Of a DNA stretch of 64,000 nt, positions 26,530 to 38,480 are shown piece by piece (the stretch's first letter is position 1; every line of letters begins with the position of its first letter). Source of the DNA: Plasmodium brasilianum. Lineage: Eukaryota > Apicomplexa > Aconoidasida > Haemosporida > Plasmodiidae. The notes beneath the pieces were generated by a model, which had not been told where the DNA came from, did not search any database, and was given only the letters and a program-made list of their open reading frames with translations. A program made the translations under genes and the position numbers. The stretch lies in assembly GCF_023973825.1 (NCBI RefSeq), contig NC_090116.1, positions 1,094,001 to 1,158,000 on the forward strand, in the 5' to 3' direction.

Positions 26530-28745
26530 TTATTAGTATCGTTCGTATGTACTGCATTATCATCGTTACTGATCACGTCGTTTGTACATGTGCCGCCTAT
26601 ATAAAAGTTAGAAGCACCTTCGCAATTGTAATTTTTTAAACAACAATTTATTTTTTCCTTTTCATTGGTATTCATTTGATTATCAATGATAAATTTCTCT
26701 TGATGGTTTGTTTTTCCTTCTTTTGTAACACCTGAGTAAGCTTCGCTATTTGCATATTGTGGACAAGAAGTAACTATTTTCGCTCTTTTAGAATTTTTCA
26801 AATTGTCACTATTTACATTTTTCATTCTCCTCTTACTATCATTTGGTATTGTATTTTGTCGGTGTCCATTACCACCAAGGGTTTGGATACTTCCTTCATG
26901 ATCATTGTTGTGCGAGTTATGATAGTGCATATAAGTACTATTTAAATGAGTGTTATTTTGAAGAAAATGAATATGTGTATTTTCGAAAAAGGAATGTAAA
27001 TTAGGTACATCGATATTATTTATTTTGTCAAAGGGTTTATAAGGGATTGTTTCTTTTGCTTGTTGTTGTTTAGAGCATCCATCTTGGTGATAGTTGGATT
27101 TTCCTTTTTCCTTTTTGTTTTTATCCATCGGTACTCCAGCTGCTACTTCATCTGCCACTTCGGCTGCTTTGCTTTGTTCACAATCCCTTAAAATATTAGG
27201 TGATATTTCTAAGTATTCAAAACACTCTGATGTAAAATTCTTAAAAATATTTTTAAAATTGTTTGAACTGAGTATTTCCCCTTGTCCACTTTGTTCTTTT
27301 CCATTCTCTCTGCCCTGCTCGTTCTGTGAGCTTTCTTCTTTTGACACTATCAACAGTGTGTCCTTTTTGAAATTTTGAGAAATGCTTTTTTGGGAGACGA
27401 AATTATCATTATTAATTATGCTTCTGTTTAGAGTGTCCTCCAGGTAGCTATTCAAGCAGTTGTTTTTTTTCCCGGAATGGTTATACCTTAAGGAGTATTC
27501 TCTAATTTTGTTAATAATTAATTTGCTATCTTTTTTATTTTTAAAGGCACTATTAAAAGATTGGTTGATGGGTATATTTTTACATAAAACAAAATCGTAT
27601 ACTTGATGTTGTAAAAAAGCATTTTTTATTTCTTTATACTTGTTCATTAATTTTTCCATAGTATTTAAGTTTGATGGTATTTTATGTTTCCATTTTTCAT
27701 GGGATATTAAAAATGTAAATATATTCTCAATACTTTTATATTGATATATTAAATTAAAAGCAGTTTTTATTCCCATTCCTGTTATATGAAAATCGTTTGT
27801 ATAGTCACAACCACTTAATATACACATAGCTAGAAACATGTCAATGGTAAAATATTTTAAATTCTGTAATTCTTCAGGCCAATAAAAATTATCTATATAA
27901 TTCTTCATTATTTGTTCGTATTTTTTTTTATTCACTCCATTTTTTTTATGTCTGTATATAGCTGCGCGGGGATCATTTTGTTGGTCTGGAATGGCATCAT
28001 CCGACTCCTTTAGTCCTAGGTTATCGAACTCGTCATTCTTAAGCTCCTTCATTGGCGTAATGTAAAATTCGTTAAAAGAATCAGATAAAGGATTCTTAAT
28101 TTCACTGATGATATTTATATCGATAAGATCATTAATTGGGAGTAAACTTATTTCATTACATTCTCCATTGTTTTTGAATTTATATAAGACACGCGGACAA
28201 CCATATACTAGCAAATCACTATCTTCACTTATAACACAGGAGATGAATCCCATACGACAAAGGTAAGATAACTGAGCATCAGCTTCATAAGGAGAAATGA
28301 TATAGTCAATATTTCTTTTTTGACAAAACTGAATAACCGAGTCAATAATTTCTTTTGATACACTTAATGCTTGTATGCATTTTTTCAAAACCATTTCATT
28401 TGTTCTTGGATTTTTTACCTTTTTAATAATTTCTTGTACTTCTTTTTTAGCCTTTTCTCTTCTATTTTTCCTAACCATATTTTCATTTTTCTTCTCTGGT
28501 AACTCTTCTCCATCAAAAACGAATAAAATTTTTATATTATAATGATTTATAACCTCTAACATTTTATCAATGAAATTTAAATAGCTATCATTGAAATTGT
28601 CAGTAGCTATATCATATGCACAGCTGATTAGTCCTCTATGGATCCAACACATAACATCAACACCGATCACTTCATTTTTGTATTTGCTTATATGCGAGTT
28701 TTTAACTATCGGTTTAAGGAACTGCAACAGGTTAGATATTCCCAT
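25179..28745 (-). CDS. EXO1: Exonuclease 1 (XPG/FEN family)
   Basis: A single-exon gene for a 1,188-residue 5'-to-3' exonuclease and flap nuclease acting in mismatch repair and end resection in the nucleus. The start is certain because the family requires MG at the N-terminus, and MGISNLLQFLKP is typical of EXO1. Metal ligands are present: D30, D78, E154 and D156 (PYEADAQ), D175 and D177 (SEDSD), and D314 (LSGCDY). Compared with human EXO1 (D173 to D225) there is an insertion of roughly 90 residues between D177 and D314. The helix-hairpin-helix follows (ITGMGIKTAFNLI). After about residue 440 the protein is low-complexity with an Asn/Thr tract. A PIP-box-like motif, QLRITSFF, lies at 956-963 and predicts binding to PCNA. 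The C-terminus has KENKEDKENKEN repeats. Its promoter is probably shared with the divergent Ipi1-like gene. Confidence 0.93.
26376..26540 (-). repeat. AAT/ACT trinucleotide tract encoding Asn/Thr
   Basis: Inside EXO1, AAT and ACT codons (read on the minus strand) alternate to give runs of Asn, including a block of about 14 Thr. The reverse strand forms open frames rich in Ile or Ser that are shadows. Confidence 0.9.
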
Positions 28746-29690
28746 TTATCCAGAGGAAAAAAGAGGTGTGCGTCTTGAATGAATTTATGGGGATCACTCG
28801 GGGGCGAATATACAGTCGTCCAGCCAAAACGGGGGAATGCCCAGAGCGAGCAAAACGTGCAGTTTGAGCAAGATTTAAAAGGAGTAATAAAATAGGCCCC
28901 CCAGTTGGGAAGAAACGAAATAATTAATGGGCATTAGGGAAATTATAAACATTAAAAAAGAAAAATAAAAAAAAAAAAAAAAGGAAAAGAAGATAAGAGA
29001 ATGGGAAGGAGAGAACTGGAAAAAGCCCGAGAAAGTTACTGCCAATGTGAACATGCGCAAGAAGCGATAATTTACAAAATAAGAAATAAAATCCTTTTGC
29101 AGTAGAACAAAAACAACAATCTCTTTGCCATAAATTTTGTGAGTAGGGTGTTATAATAAAAACCTTCCTTATATATGGATATGTATATATATATGTATAT
29201 ATGTGTACATTAGTACATATGTACATGTATGTTCGTATGTGTAAACATGCATACGTGTATATAAGTACATATATGTTGTTATCTTGATTTATTTATTATA
29301 TTTTTCTTTTTTCTTTTTTTTTTTAAGTTATAGCAAACCTTATTATTTTTCGAGAGGAATTGATATGCGTATTTTTTTCGAGTTTCATGTTTACTTCGTT
29401 TTGATTCCCAAGTTTCCGATTTACATATTTGTACATACAAGGTATAAAAAATGAGAAAAAAAAAAAAGAAAAGTACATTCGTAAAATTATATGTAAAGTG
29501 CAAAAATGCATTTATAAATAATACATATATAACGTATACAAAAATGCTTAGGAGTCTCACTGTTCGGCGTGTTACGTTTCTTCATTTTGTTTTATATTAT
29601 TTAATTTGATTTTGCTTTAACTATTATTTTTTTTTTTTTAAATGTGTTACCCGATTAGGAAAAAAATTATTGCATGTACATGTAAGTGCT

Positions 29691-29721
<31 letters not shown>

Positions 29722-30464
29722 GATCTTCATTTTTACAACGTTATCGTTGAAACAGTAAGTACAAACGCATGTTCGATTGAATAATTTGTTTTATGTTCAT
29801 TTGTTTTTTTTCCCTTTTACCATTTTTTCCTTTTTTTACCTTTTTGTTTTTTTATAAATATTTCTATATATTTTTAGGAGAGCAAATTAAAATAAGTATT
29901 TTGAATTTTTGAATTTTTTTTTCTGCAAAATAGCCAAGCGCGATATACATTGAATATATTATGTATATATATACATATATATTTATATTTTAATGTAAAA
30001 CTTGAATACGGCTGTTTTTCGCAGTTAGCTACCACAATTATATGAAAATATTATATATCTGTGAGAGGATACCTATCCATATCTGTATATTTATGAACAT
30101 AAAAAGAGAGTACACTATTCAAAGGGGTAACTCTAATTAAATGTATTTTTAATTGAGAAAAGCCTCTATTTTCATTTTCATTTTTAACCATATCTCTATC
30201 GCTCGAGGAGCTTATGCTTCGATTAAACGCATAATAGCAGGATAAAAAGTGTGGAACTCGTGGTAATATATCTGTCAGCACATACGTAAATATGTACATA
30301 AATACATACGTAAACGCCCACATAAATACATACGTATATACATATATAAATAGATACATAAACACACAGATACATATTTATGTATGTACGGTTCCAGAGG
30401 CTCGTACGATAACAGATTACATTTACACTTAAGGGAAGAAAATTAAAAATAATGAAATGGCAAA
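28746..30464. other. Divergent intergenic region between EXO1 and the Ipi1-like gene
   Basis: A 1.7 kb spacer between two divergent starts, so both promoters are expected here. It has poly(dA:dT) tracts (28966-28983, 29693-29722), ATGTATAT-rich stretches (29170-29280) and ACATACGTAAAT-type near-repeats just before the Ipi1-like gene (30278-30365). No RNA gene was recognised. Confidence 0.6.
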
Positions 30465-33400
30465 ATGGGGGTGCTGAAACTGAAAAGTGAAAAGAAGAAG
30501 AAAGAAAAATTAAAGGAAACTAAGATAGATTACAAAAAGTGTATTAAAAGAACCAAAATTAAGGATAGGCCAGGTAAAAAAGATAAAGAAAATGAATTTG
30601 ACATTTCTATATTTATGAAAACAGATCATGCTTCAAATAAAATACGACGAATAAATTATGGGAAATTAGTTAAAGGAATTAAAAAGAATAAAAATATAAT
30701 AGCTAATCATATTGAAAAAATTTTAGAAATATATGGTATGGGTATTACGGGTGAAGATGAAAATATAAGAAATTATTCATCGAAAATATTTTATTATTTA
30801 ATAAATAGTAGTATTGATTATGATATTTTTTTTAGTAAAATTAAAACTTGTTTATTTCATTCATTGAAAATAGATAAAGTTTCTCTTAAAGTTTTAAATC
30901 TTGAGTTATGTTATAAGTTCTTTTTTACAAAAATTGATTATTGTCAAAATTTTTTTTACGAATTTTTAAATAACATTTTGGACTGTTTTATTTCGCTTCC
31001 TATCGAGCATCAAGTAAAAAATGTAAAATATATTTTTTTGCTATTTAAATATGAGGCTAAATATAAGAGAGCTCATAATAGTGGTATAAAGAAAAATGAA
31101 AACAAGAGAAATGCATTTATTAAGGCTATTAATAACAAGTACGTAAATAAAAATGTAGATACGAAGAGGAAAAATTTTGTCCACAGTGACCAAGTGGACA
31201 AAGAACGTGTGAACTGTCTAAAAATGAAACATCATCATGACGAGCAGATAGAGAAGGAGGGAGATGAGAAGCAAAATGATTATCGTGAGAACAATTATAA
31301 TGAGGACTTAGAAGATGATTATGAGAAAATTATTCGAAGAAACATGCTGAACAACAGTAATGACCATTTTTTAATAAAGAAAGACATACGAGTTAACATA
31401 GCTGAGGACACAAAAGCGGATATATACACTAAATTGTTTAAATGCTTGTACAATTTCATGGACGAAGTAACTTATAACTCTGTAAATGTAGATTTAGTAC
31501 ATTTATATACGAAAATATTGAAGACAATAATTTTTGTGTTAAAAAAAAAAAATATCAGTATTAAAATGGAAATGATTATATTCATTAATAAATTTATAAA
31601 AAGGGCAATCGAAGTGATTAATGATAATATACTCAATTTAACTAATTGGAAAGTGCTAAATATAATTTACTATTTCATCCTTTTGGTTATTACGTTATGT
31701 TTAAAAGAAGTGAAGTATATTGAACTTGTAAAGAAAAAGGTATACACGGATTACAAATCTTTGATTCACTATTGTTTCTGCGTGTACTTCTACATTTTCA
31801 CGAGCTATGACTTTTTTAAAATTGTAATTGAGGAGCAGCAAATGAAGCAGAACAGAGGGGAACAGATACAGCAGCGGCAAAATGGCAAAAGTGGAAATGT
31901 GCGTAATGAAGGTATAGCAAAAACTGACATGATCAAACATATTGAAAGTTTTGCATGCAATAAAGTAGTTAGGTCTAATGATAGGGATGATTTTAAGCGC
32001 ACTACTGATTATAATGAGAACAAGAAAAAGGGTAAAAATAGTTTAAATAAGAATTACGCAAAATACTCAAGGAAATACTTCAACTTATTGACATATTTTT
32101 ACGGAATATATATGAAAACAAAAAGTAAAAATAATTTTCTTCATTTTAGTGTACATGTTGAACATAAATTTTCGAAAAATTTTGAAAATAAAGAAAAATT
32201 TATGTATACACAAAAGATTATTCATTTAATTGAGAAAAAGATTAAGAAGTTCTCTTATAAAGATGAAGTGAACACTTATTGCAGGTTTGTTTTAAGTTAT
32301 TTGAAAAATTTTTCCGAAAAGAGTATATTTGAAATGGATTATTTATGTTATTATATTATTATACTTGCACAAAAGATAAATGCCCAGAGCAGTGCATCAG
32401 TAGGATATTTCAGAGAAGAAACAACATATTTGAATGAAAAGACAACTGCATCTAAAGAAAATGCAAAGATCTGTATGAGAGGGGCGTACATTCGTACGAA
32501 TGTATTATCATCCTTTTCGTTTTTGACCATGCCTTTTATGTTTTTGTTTCTCGTAGACTGTAGCATTTTCATAAATAATAATTTTTTCGAAATGTTTTAC
32601 AAGCCCCTGAGGGGGGAAGAATTAAAAGGAGAAAAGGATGGAAAGGAAAAAAAGGAAAAGGAGAAAGTAGAGGAGGAGGACAAAAAGAAGGACGAGGTGG
32701 AGCATAACGAAGATGAGGAAGAAAAAAAAAAAATGACAGACATAATCGCCTTTTTGCAAAATGGCGAATGTGTTAATATAATTACAAAAAAGACGTTTGA
32801 CGATTTTATTAATAATTTAATTTTTTTTTTGTATTGCAATTATGATAATGAATTTTTTAAGAATAACATTTTATTTTTTTTTTGCCTTTTAAAGATGGAA
32901 AAGCATAAAATAAAAAAAGTGAGCACATGTTTTGGGAATTGCGATAATTATAACAACGGACTAGACAAATTGTTAGAGTTAGACATTAGAAATGAGATGA
33001 ACGAAAGTATATATAATAAAAAAGAACTACTAATTGATCATTTTTTAAGTAAAAATAATACCAATATGCTATCCTTTGAAATAATTAAAAATTTGTATTT
33101 TTTATTCGAGAATACTAGTCAGAAATTTTTGTTTTTTATTTATTTTTTAATTATAAAATATACTGATATTAGATCGAACTATTATTATTTAGAAAAAAAG
33201 GAGGCCATAGTTTTACTTTACAGAATATTTCGTCAAAAAATAGTTCAAGCCCCTTTTGGAAAAGTAGAGGGCTACACAAGTGAAACACTAGACAGTGATT
33301 ATACTTTTGATGTGTTTCATAAAAAATGTAGATTTATTATAAATAATGAATATTTATATAGGGAAGATTTTTTAATTTTTTTCCTAAAGTTAAATTTATG

Positions 33401-35681
33401 CCAAACATATTTGATTTTCCGAAGGGATGTTTATTCGCTAGTTGAACTGAGGCCATTAAATGACGATAGTAGTGATACTGGCACAATACTAAGTTCGAAT
33501 GAAGTGAAATATTCTAATATTATTTTAATTTTAAAGAAGATAGCATACATTATTTCTAATATGAACGCATTCGTGTTGGAAAATACAACAAAAGTGAATA
33601 ATGCACGTGTTGTCATTAATTATTTATTGTCCATGATAAAGGAGATAGAAATAAATGAAGTCGCTCTACCTTATAGCACACACCCTTGTGATATTTTGTT
33701 TATAACAATTAAAATCGTTTTTCTATTTTATTTCACATCTTTCTATTTGTTACCCTCCTTATATATAAGAGGGCAGGATGAATCTTTGAAAAGGGGAGCT
33801 CTGGACATGCGGCGAAAAATTAAGGAGAGAAAAAAAATTAAGAAGAGAAAAGTGGTTCATCGGGGGGAACGAACAAAACTAGATTCCCAAATGAGAGAAG
33901 TGAACGAATTAAGCGAGGTAGATGCAGAGATAAGCGAAGAAGATGTAGAGGTAAGCGAAGAAGATGTAGAGGTAAGCGAAGAAGATGTAGAGGTAAGCGA
34001 AGAAGATGTAGAGGTAAGCGAAGAAGATGTAGAGGTAAGCGAAGAAGATGTAGAGGTAAGCGAAGAAGATGTAGAGGTAAGCGAAGAAGATGTAGAGGTA
34101 AGCGAAGAAGATGTAGAGGTAAGCGAAGAAGATGTTGAGGTAATCGGAGAAGATGCACAGGTAAGAGAGGAAGATACAAAAATGACCCAAATAATTGAGC
34201 AAAGGGTAAACGTTTTTTATAGCACAAGTATGGACATAAAAGTTGATGTTTCCATTTATTCTCAATTTTTAAAAGAATTCTTAAGTAAATCTTACAGAAA
34301 AAGCACTGCCCCCAAAGCAAGCAACTTAGAAGGTATACTTCCGTACCTTTCAGAGCCCATAAGATTTTTTAATTTCCTATTTGATAAAGAAATTTTTTAT
34401 ACATCCATTATTAATGAGAAATTTGAAAATTATAAATGCACATATTGTAGTTACAATTTGAATACTCATAAATACGTCCAAGAGTTATTAAACAAATTTG
34501 AGTGTGATATGAAGCTTGTTAGTTTTAAAAAATTATTAGACTTACCAACGAGAATAATAATAAAATTGATGAATATTTCCATTTTTAAAATGTCATATAA
34601 CAGAAATATATTATACGTAAAGTTTACAAATAATATGAAAAATCTACCAAATGAATACTTTTATAAATTAAATTTTTTTTTATTTTTCCACCATTTTATA
34701 TATTTACTAATTGAAAAAATTCGGCATTTTTCCGAGAGTACCTTTTCGTTACGAAGCTATTATTCCATTTCAGTAAGAAAAAAAAAAAAAAAAAAAAAAT
34801 AGATAACCAAGGAGTATTGTGTATTACACACATATATTTACTTCATTGTTGTTGTGGTGTACATTGGCGCACTGTATGAAGTGGGCATACTACAGTGCAT
34901 GAACATTTTTCACAACTTACATGCATGTATATAATGATGTTTGCATATATTTTAATATGTTTATATATGCTCCTTGGAAAAATTTGTTCATTTGTCCATA
35001 TTGAATTTTTAACGCCATTTTGTAGAATGTGATGAGGCTTACGTTTATTCTGCATACATTTTTGTTCTTTGCATTTCTCTTAATTTCACGAGGGGGTGCG
35101 CAAAATATCGTTTTTATACCAATTTAAACGTGCAAAGCTGATCCACCCCATCCCCATTTTGTGTGACATTTTGCGTTACTATATTATTATTATTATTACT
35201 TTTATTATATATTTGTTTTGTATATTGTTTCATTTATTTATTTATTTATTTATTTATTTTTTATTTTAATATTTATATTTTGATGCAAATGAATCATGCG
35301 GTTGGAATGTATCTATTCCTTTTTCGTTCAATTTATTCATCATTATTATTATTAGTGTATTCTCATTATTACTTTTACTTTTGTTATTCTTTTTTTGTTT
35401 TTTTTTTTTTCGTTCGACAGTTTTTATTTGATGTTATTCTGTGTTCGTACTGCATTAAGGAAGAAGTTATGAAGGACATGGGGTTATCATATTTACTTAG
35501 GGAGGGTGTACAAAAAAAGGGCGTGGAGGAAGGACAAACTGAAGAAGAAATGGACTTGGTAGTAAAAATGGGCTTAAAAAGATTAAATGAACTTTTAAGA
35601 TGTACAGTTGATGATATTTCAAAAAAGGAAAATAAATATTTTTTCCCCAATACAAAATATCTTATAAAATATTACCTTTAA
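30465..35681 (+). CDS. Ipi1/TEX10-like protein, two exons (probable ribosome assembly factor)
   Basis: The model joins 30465-34772 to 35421-35681 and gives 1,522 residues. Exon 1 ends with TCA before GTAAGA, and exon 2 starts after a polypyrimidine tract and CGACAG. Both are phase 0, joining YYSIS to FLFDVILCSYCIKEE. The basic N-terminus with KRTKIKDRPGKK, then GEDENIRNYSSKIFYYL and FFSKIKTCLFHSLKIDK with VSLKVLNLEL, follows the order seen in TEX10/Ipi1 (a lysine-rich KxKxGKK start, then HEAT-like helices with a D-x-D-x-N/V-R and a DSLKVLDILL-like helix). In yeast and human Ipi1/TEX10 works in the Rix1 complex on pre-60S particles in the nucleolus. The middle and C-terminal parts are helical and unrecognised, with a Lys/Glu block and a 21-base coding repeat. 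If the intron is retained, translation stops at 34802 after a Lys run. The family call is moderate; the gene itself is certain. Confidence 0.62.
33915..34143 (+). repeat. 21-base coding minisatellite (EVSEEDV)
   Basis: About ten exact 21-base copies encode EVSEEDV in the Ipi1-like protein, flanked by diverged copies (AEISEEDV, EVIGEDA). Each unit contains GAGGTAAGC, which resembles a 5' splice site. The high identity of copies suggests recent expansion. Confidence 0.93.
34773..35420 (+). other. Intron of the Ipi1-like gene
   Basis: GTAAGA at 34773 lies directly before a run of about 20 A, and the acceptor is a T-rich tract ending CGTTCGACAG at 35420. At 648 bases it is long for this genus. 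The gene-like open frame starting near 35163 is intron sequence up to 35420; only its last 87 codons are the exon. Confidence 0.7.
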
Positions 35682-36435
35682 AAAAAAAATGAAAAAAAAG
35701 ATAATTCTCTATATATTTTTCAACACTTAATTTTACCTACAAAAAGTAACATAAAATACTACGGAACTTATGTTGAAGTATTTTGTGTTCATTTTTTTAC
35801 CATTTTGTAACTATTTTAATTTTAATTTTAATTTTAACGTTAATTCAACTTCAACTTTATTTTTATACATACGTTTATATTTAATTTTATATTTACCTTT
35901 ATATATAATTTTATATTTACCTTTATATATAATTTTATATTTACCTTTATATATAATTTTATATTTACCTTTATATTTAATTTTATATTTACCTTTATAT
36001 TTAATTTTATATTTACCTTTATATTTAATTTTATATTTACCTTTATATTTAATTTTATATTTACCTTTATATTTAATTTTATATTTAATTTTATATTTAA
36101 CTTTATATTTAACTTCATATTTAATTTTATATTCAATTTCAATTTTAGTTTTAATTTTTTTTTTTTATTATTTTAAGGAATCCCATTATTTTTTACAGCA
36201 ACATTTTTGTAGTATACATGTACATTTTGCTTTTTTCTTTTTTTAAAATTTAGCTTTATATAATATATTAACAAAATATTAAATAGAAATATATGAACTA
36301 TAAAAAAAGTAAAATTTGAAACAATATTGAAAATAATATATTATAAAGAAGTTATAAAATCTGGATGTAGAATTTTATATTCATGATACATGTTTAGTGT
36401 AGCTGTATTTGTGTGAATACTGTGTTATTAAGGAA
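35682..36435. other. Intergenic spacer between the Ipi1-like gene and mago nashi
   Basis: The two genes run in the same direction across about 750 bases. A 24-base array fills much of it. No other gene is visible; the mago nashi promoter should lie within the last 300 bases. Confidence 0.6.
35865..36130. repeat. 24-base AT-rich minisatellite
   Basis: About eleven copies of a 24-base unit built from TTTATATTTACC alternate with TTTATATATAATT or TTTATATTTAATT. Long open frames run through it on both strands (Leu/Tyr/Ile or Lys/Asn/Ile) and are artefacts of the repeat. Confidence 0.9.
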
Positions 36436-37681
36436 ATGTCTAAAAAGAATAAATTTTCGTTTAGATATTAGTAAAAAAAAAAAAAAAAGAAAAACAGTAT
36501 AACACATTTCTGAGTATTAAACCCATAATATTTTTCTTTTCTTTTTTTTTTTTTTTGCCCTTCATCATATCGTTATTTATTGTGAACCTTACCTGATCTC
36601 TTTTTGTATAACTATTTTTCAGTGTTGGACATGAAGGAAAGTTTGGGCATGAGTTTCTTGAGTTTGAATTTAATTCCAAGGGAAGACTAAGATATGCGAA
36701 TAACTCAAATTACAAGAATGATAAAATTATCAGAAAAGAAGGTTAGCCCCGATATATATGTAGATGTGTATGGCAGGTTGAGCACGCGCCCCCATGTGCT
36801 TATTATATAAACATACATAAATACAGAAATGCTTAAATAAATGAGTACCCAAATGCATAAATACGTAAATACCCGTGAACTTAAGTGTGAGTGCCCCTAC
36901 AAATGATATGCATTCATCCCAGTTATTATTACTTTCAATTTTTTAGCTTATGTAAGCAAGTCAGTATTAAACGAATTGAAGCGTATAATTGAAGAATCAG
37001 AAATATGTAAAGAAAGTGATAAATTATGGCCTGTACCAGATAAAATTGGAAAACAAGAACTAGAAATATATTTAGATGGAAATGAGTATTATTTTACAAC
37101 GTCAAAAATTGGTTCACTGTCAGACGTAAAACAATGCAGTGACCCAGAGGGATTAAGAGTCTTTTACTATCTAGTGCAAGATCTAAAATGCTTTTTGTTT
37201 TCCCTCATATGTTTACATTTTAGGGTAATTCGTTTATTCGATGAACTGGGTTTTTCGCGCTATCTGTCTGTACGTACATGTGAATATATTTCTACATACA
37301 TACATACATACATACATACATACATACATACATACATACATACATACATACATACATACATACATACATACATACATACATACATACATACATACATACA
37401 TACATACATACATACATACATACATACATACATACATACATACATACATACATACATACATACATACATACATACATACATACATACATACATACATACA
37501 TACATACATACATACATACATACATACATACATACATACATACATACTTGTATAATTATATATGTTAGTACACGACATACTAGTATTTTCACTTACACAC
37601 TTTTTAATACAGTAAAACTCGCGTAAGTACATGTAAGCGTTCGGGTTTTTTTTTTTTTTTTTTCAGATAAAACCTGTGTAA
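36436..37681 (+). CDS. MAGO: Mago nashi, exon junction complex core protein, four exons
   Basis: The model is 36436-36470, 36623-36741, 36947-37224 and 37667-37681, giving 148 residues against 146 in human MAGOH. Every junction preserves phase and a conserved word: exon 1 [12 protein letters not shown], exon 2 [16 protein letters not shown] and [11 protein letters not shown], exon 3 [42 protein letters not shown] and [17 protein letters not shown], exon 4 IKPV and stop. The protein pairs with Y14 (RBM8A) and clamps eIF4A3 onto spliced mRNA in the nucleus. Near-complete conservation makes this the surest protein call in the window. Exon 4 is only 15 bases and sits behind a 442-base intron containing a pure CATA microsatellite. 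Confidence 0.97.
37294..37547. repeat. CATA tetranucleotide microsatellite in the last mago nashi intron
   Basis: About 63 uninterrupted CATA units (roughly 254 bases). The same tract is open in several frames on both strands, giving YIHT and MYVC repeats that are not proteins. It lies between the donor at 37225 and the acceptor at 37666. Confidence 0.97.
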
Positions 37682-38341
37682 TAATGTTCAAGTTTCGGGT
37701 GTCAATAAAAATATAGAATTGTGCAATTGTAGAAATTTTTTTTCATTTTTTCTTTTAAAAAAAATATCACATAACAAAAATTAAAAACAAGCAAATTTCA
37801 AAGCAAAATGATAAAAAAAAAAAAAAATTATGGAACATAGCAAAAGACTAAAAATTGAAAATTTTAATCAAAAGGAATACTGCTCAGTATTAAGTAAAAG
37901 GGGCATTGCTATACGTATAGAACAAACAAAATGTCTATAAATGTACAGTATATGTTAATATAAATATAATTTAAAAAAAAATTTTACTTTGCGCATATTG
38001 AACGATTTTACTGATATAAAAAAAAAAAAATCAAAAAATGAAAAAATTAATATATTAATCTTTTTCGATATATAACTTATATGGAAATTATTTTTTGTAA
38101 TATTATACAAAATTGGAACTTGTGGGTTGTATCCGTAATTTTGACAATTACGGTTTGCGCATTTGTTGTATAATACAATCTTTTGTTCTTTCCCTTCCAC
38201 ATCTTTTTCATCCTCGTTGTCGTCTTCATCTTCAATTTCGTCTTCCTCTTCCTGAGCTTCTTCATCCGAATCTTCATCTTTCTTAATTTCTTTATCCGCT
38301 TCATTCTCATCCTATTCTTCATCATCCTCTTCATTCTCATC
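37682..38341. other. Convergent spacer between mago nashi and the WD-repeat gene
   Basis: About 660 bases separate the two stops. Its right part (38341 to about 38150, minus strand) still reads like acidic coding sequence in the frame of the WD-repeat gene, past two in-frame TAG codons. The left part is AT-rich and unremarkable. Confidence 0.6.
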
Positions 38342-38480
38342 CTATTCTTCCTCATCCTCTTCTTCCTCATCCTCTTCTTCCTCATACTCTTCTTCCTCAT
38401 CCTCTTCTTCCTCATCCTCTTCTTCCTCATCCTCTTCTTCCTCATCCTCTTCTTCTTCATTTTCATTTTTCTCATCCTCT
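38342..38480 (-). repeat. 15-base acidic coding repeat (DEEEE)
   Basis: About seven to nine copies of GAGGAAGAAGAGGAT encode EEEED at the C-terminus of the WD-repeat protein. The copy at the stop carries TAG where others have GAG. Confidence 0.88.

Noticed and set aside
35770..36246. 158-codon frame of LYLILYLP repeats and its reverse-strand counterpart
   Set aside because: Both come from the 24-base AT-rich array.
37234..37632. Long frames of YIHT or MYVC repeats on both strands
   Set aside because: Pure translation of the CATA microsatellite within the mago nashi intron.
37955..38200. Separate 81-codon gene downstream of the WD-repeat stop
   Set aside because: It is in the same frame as the WD-repeat gene beyond two stop codons and its second half is AT-rich spacer; treated as a lost C-terminal extension.
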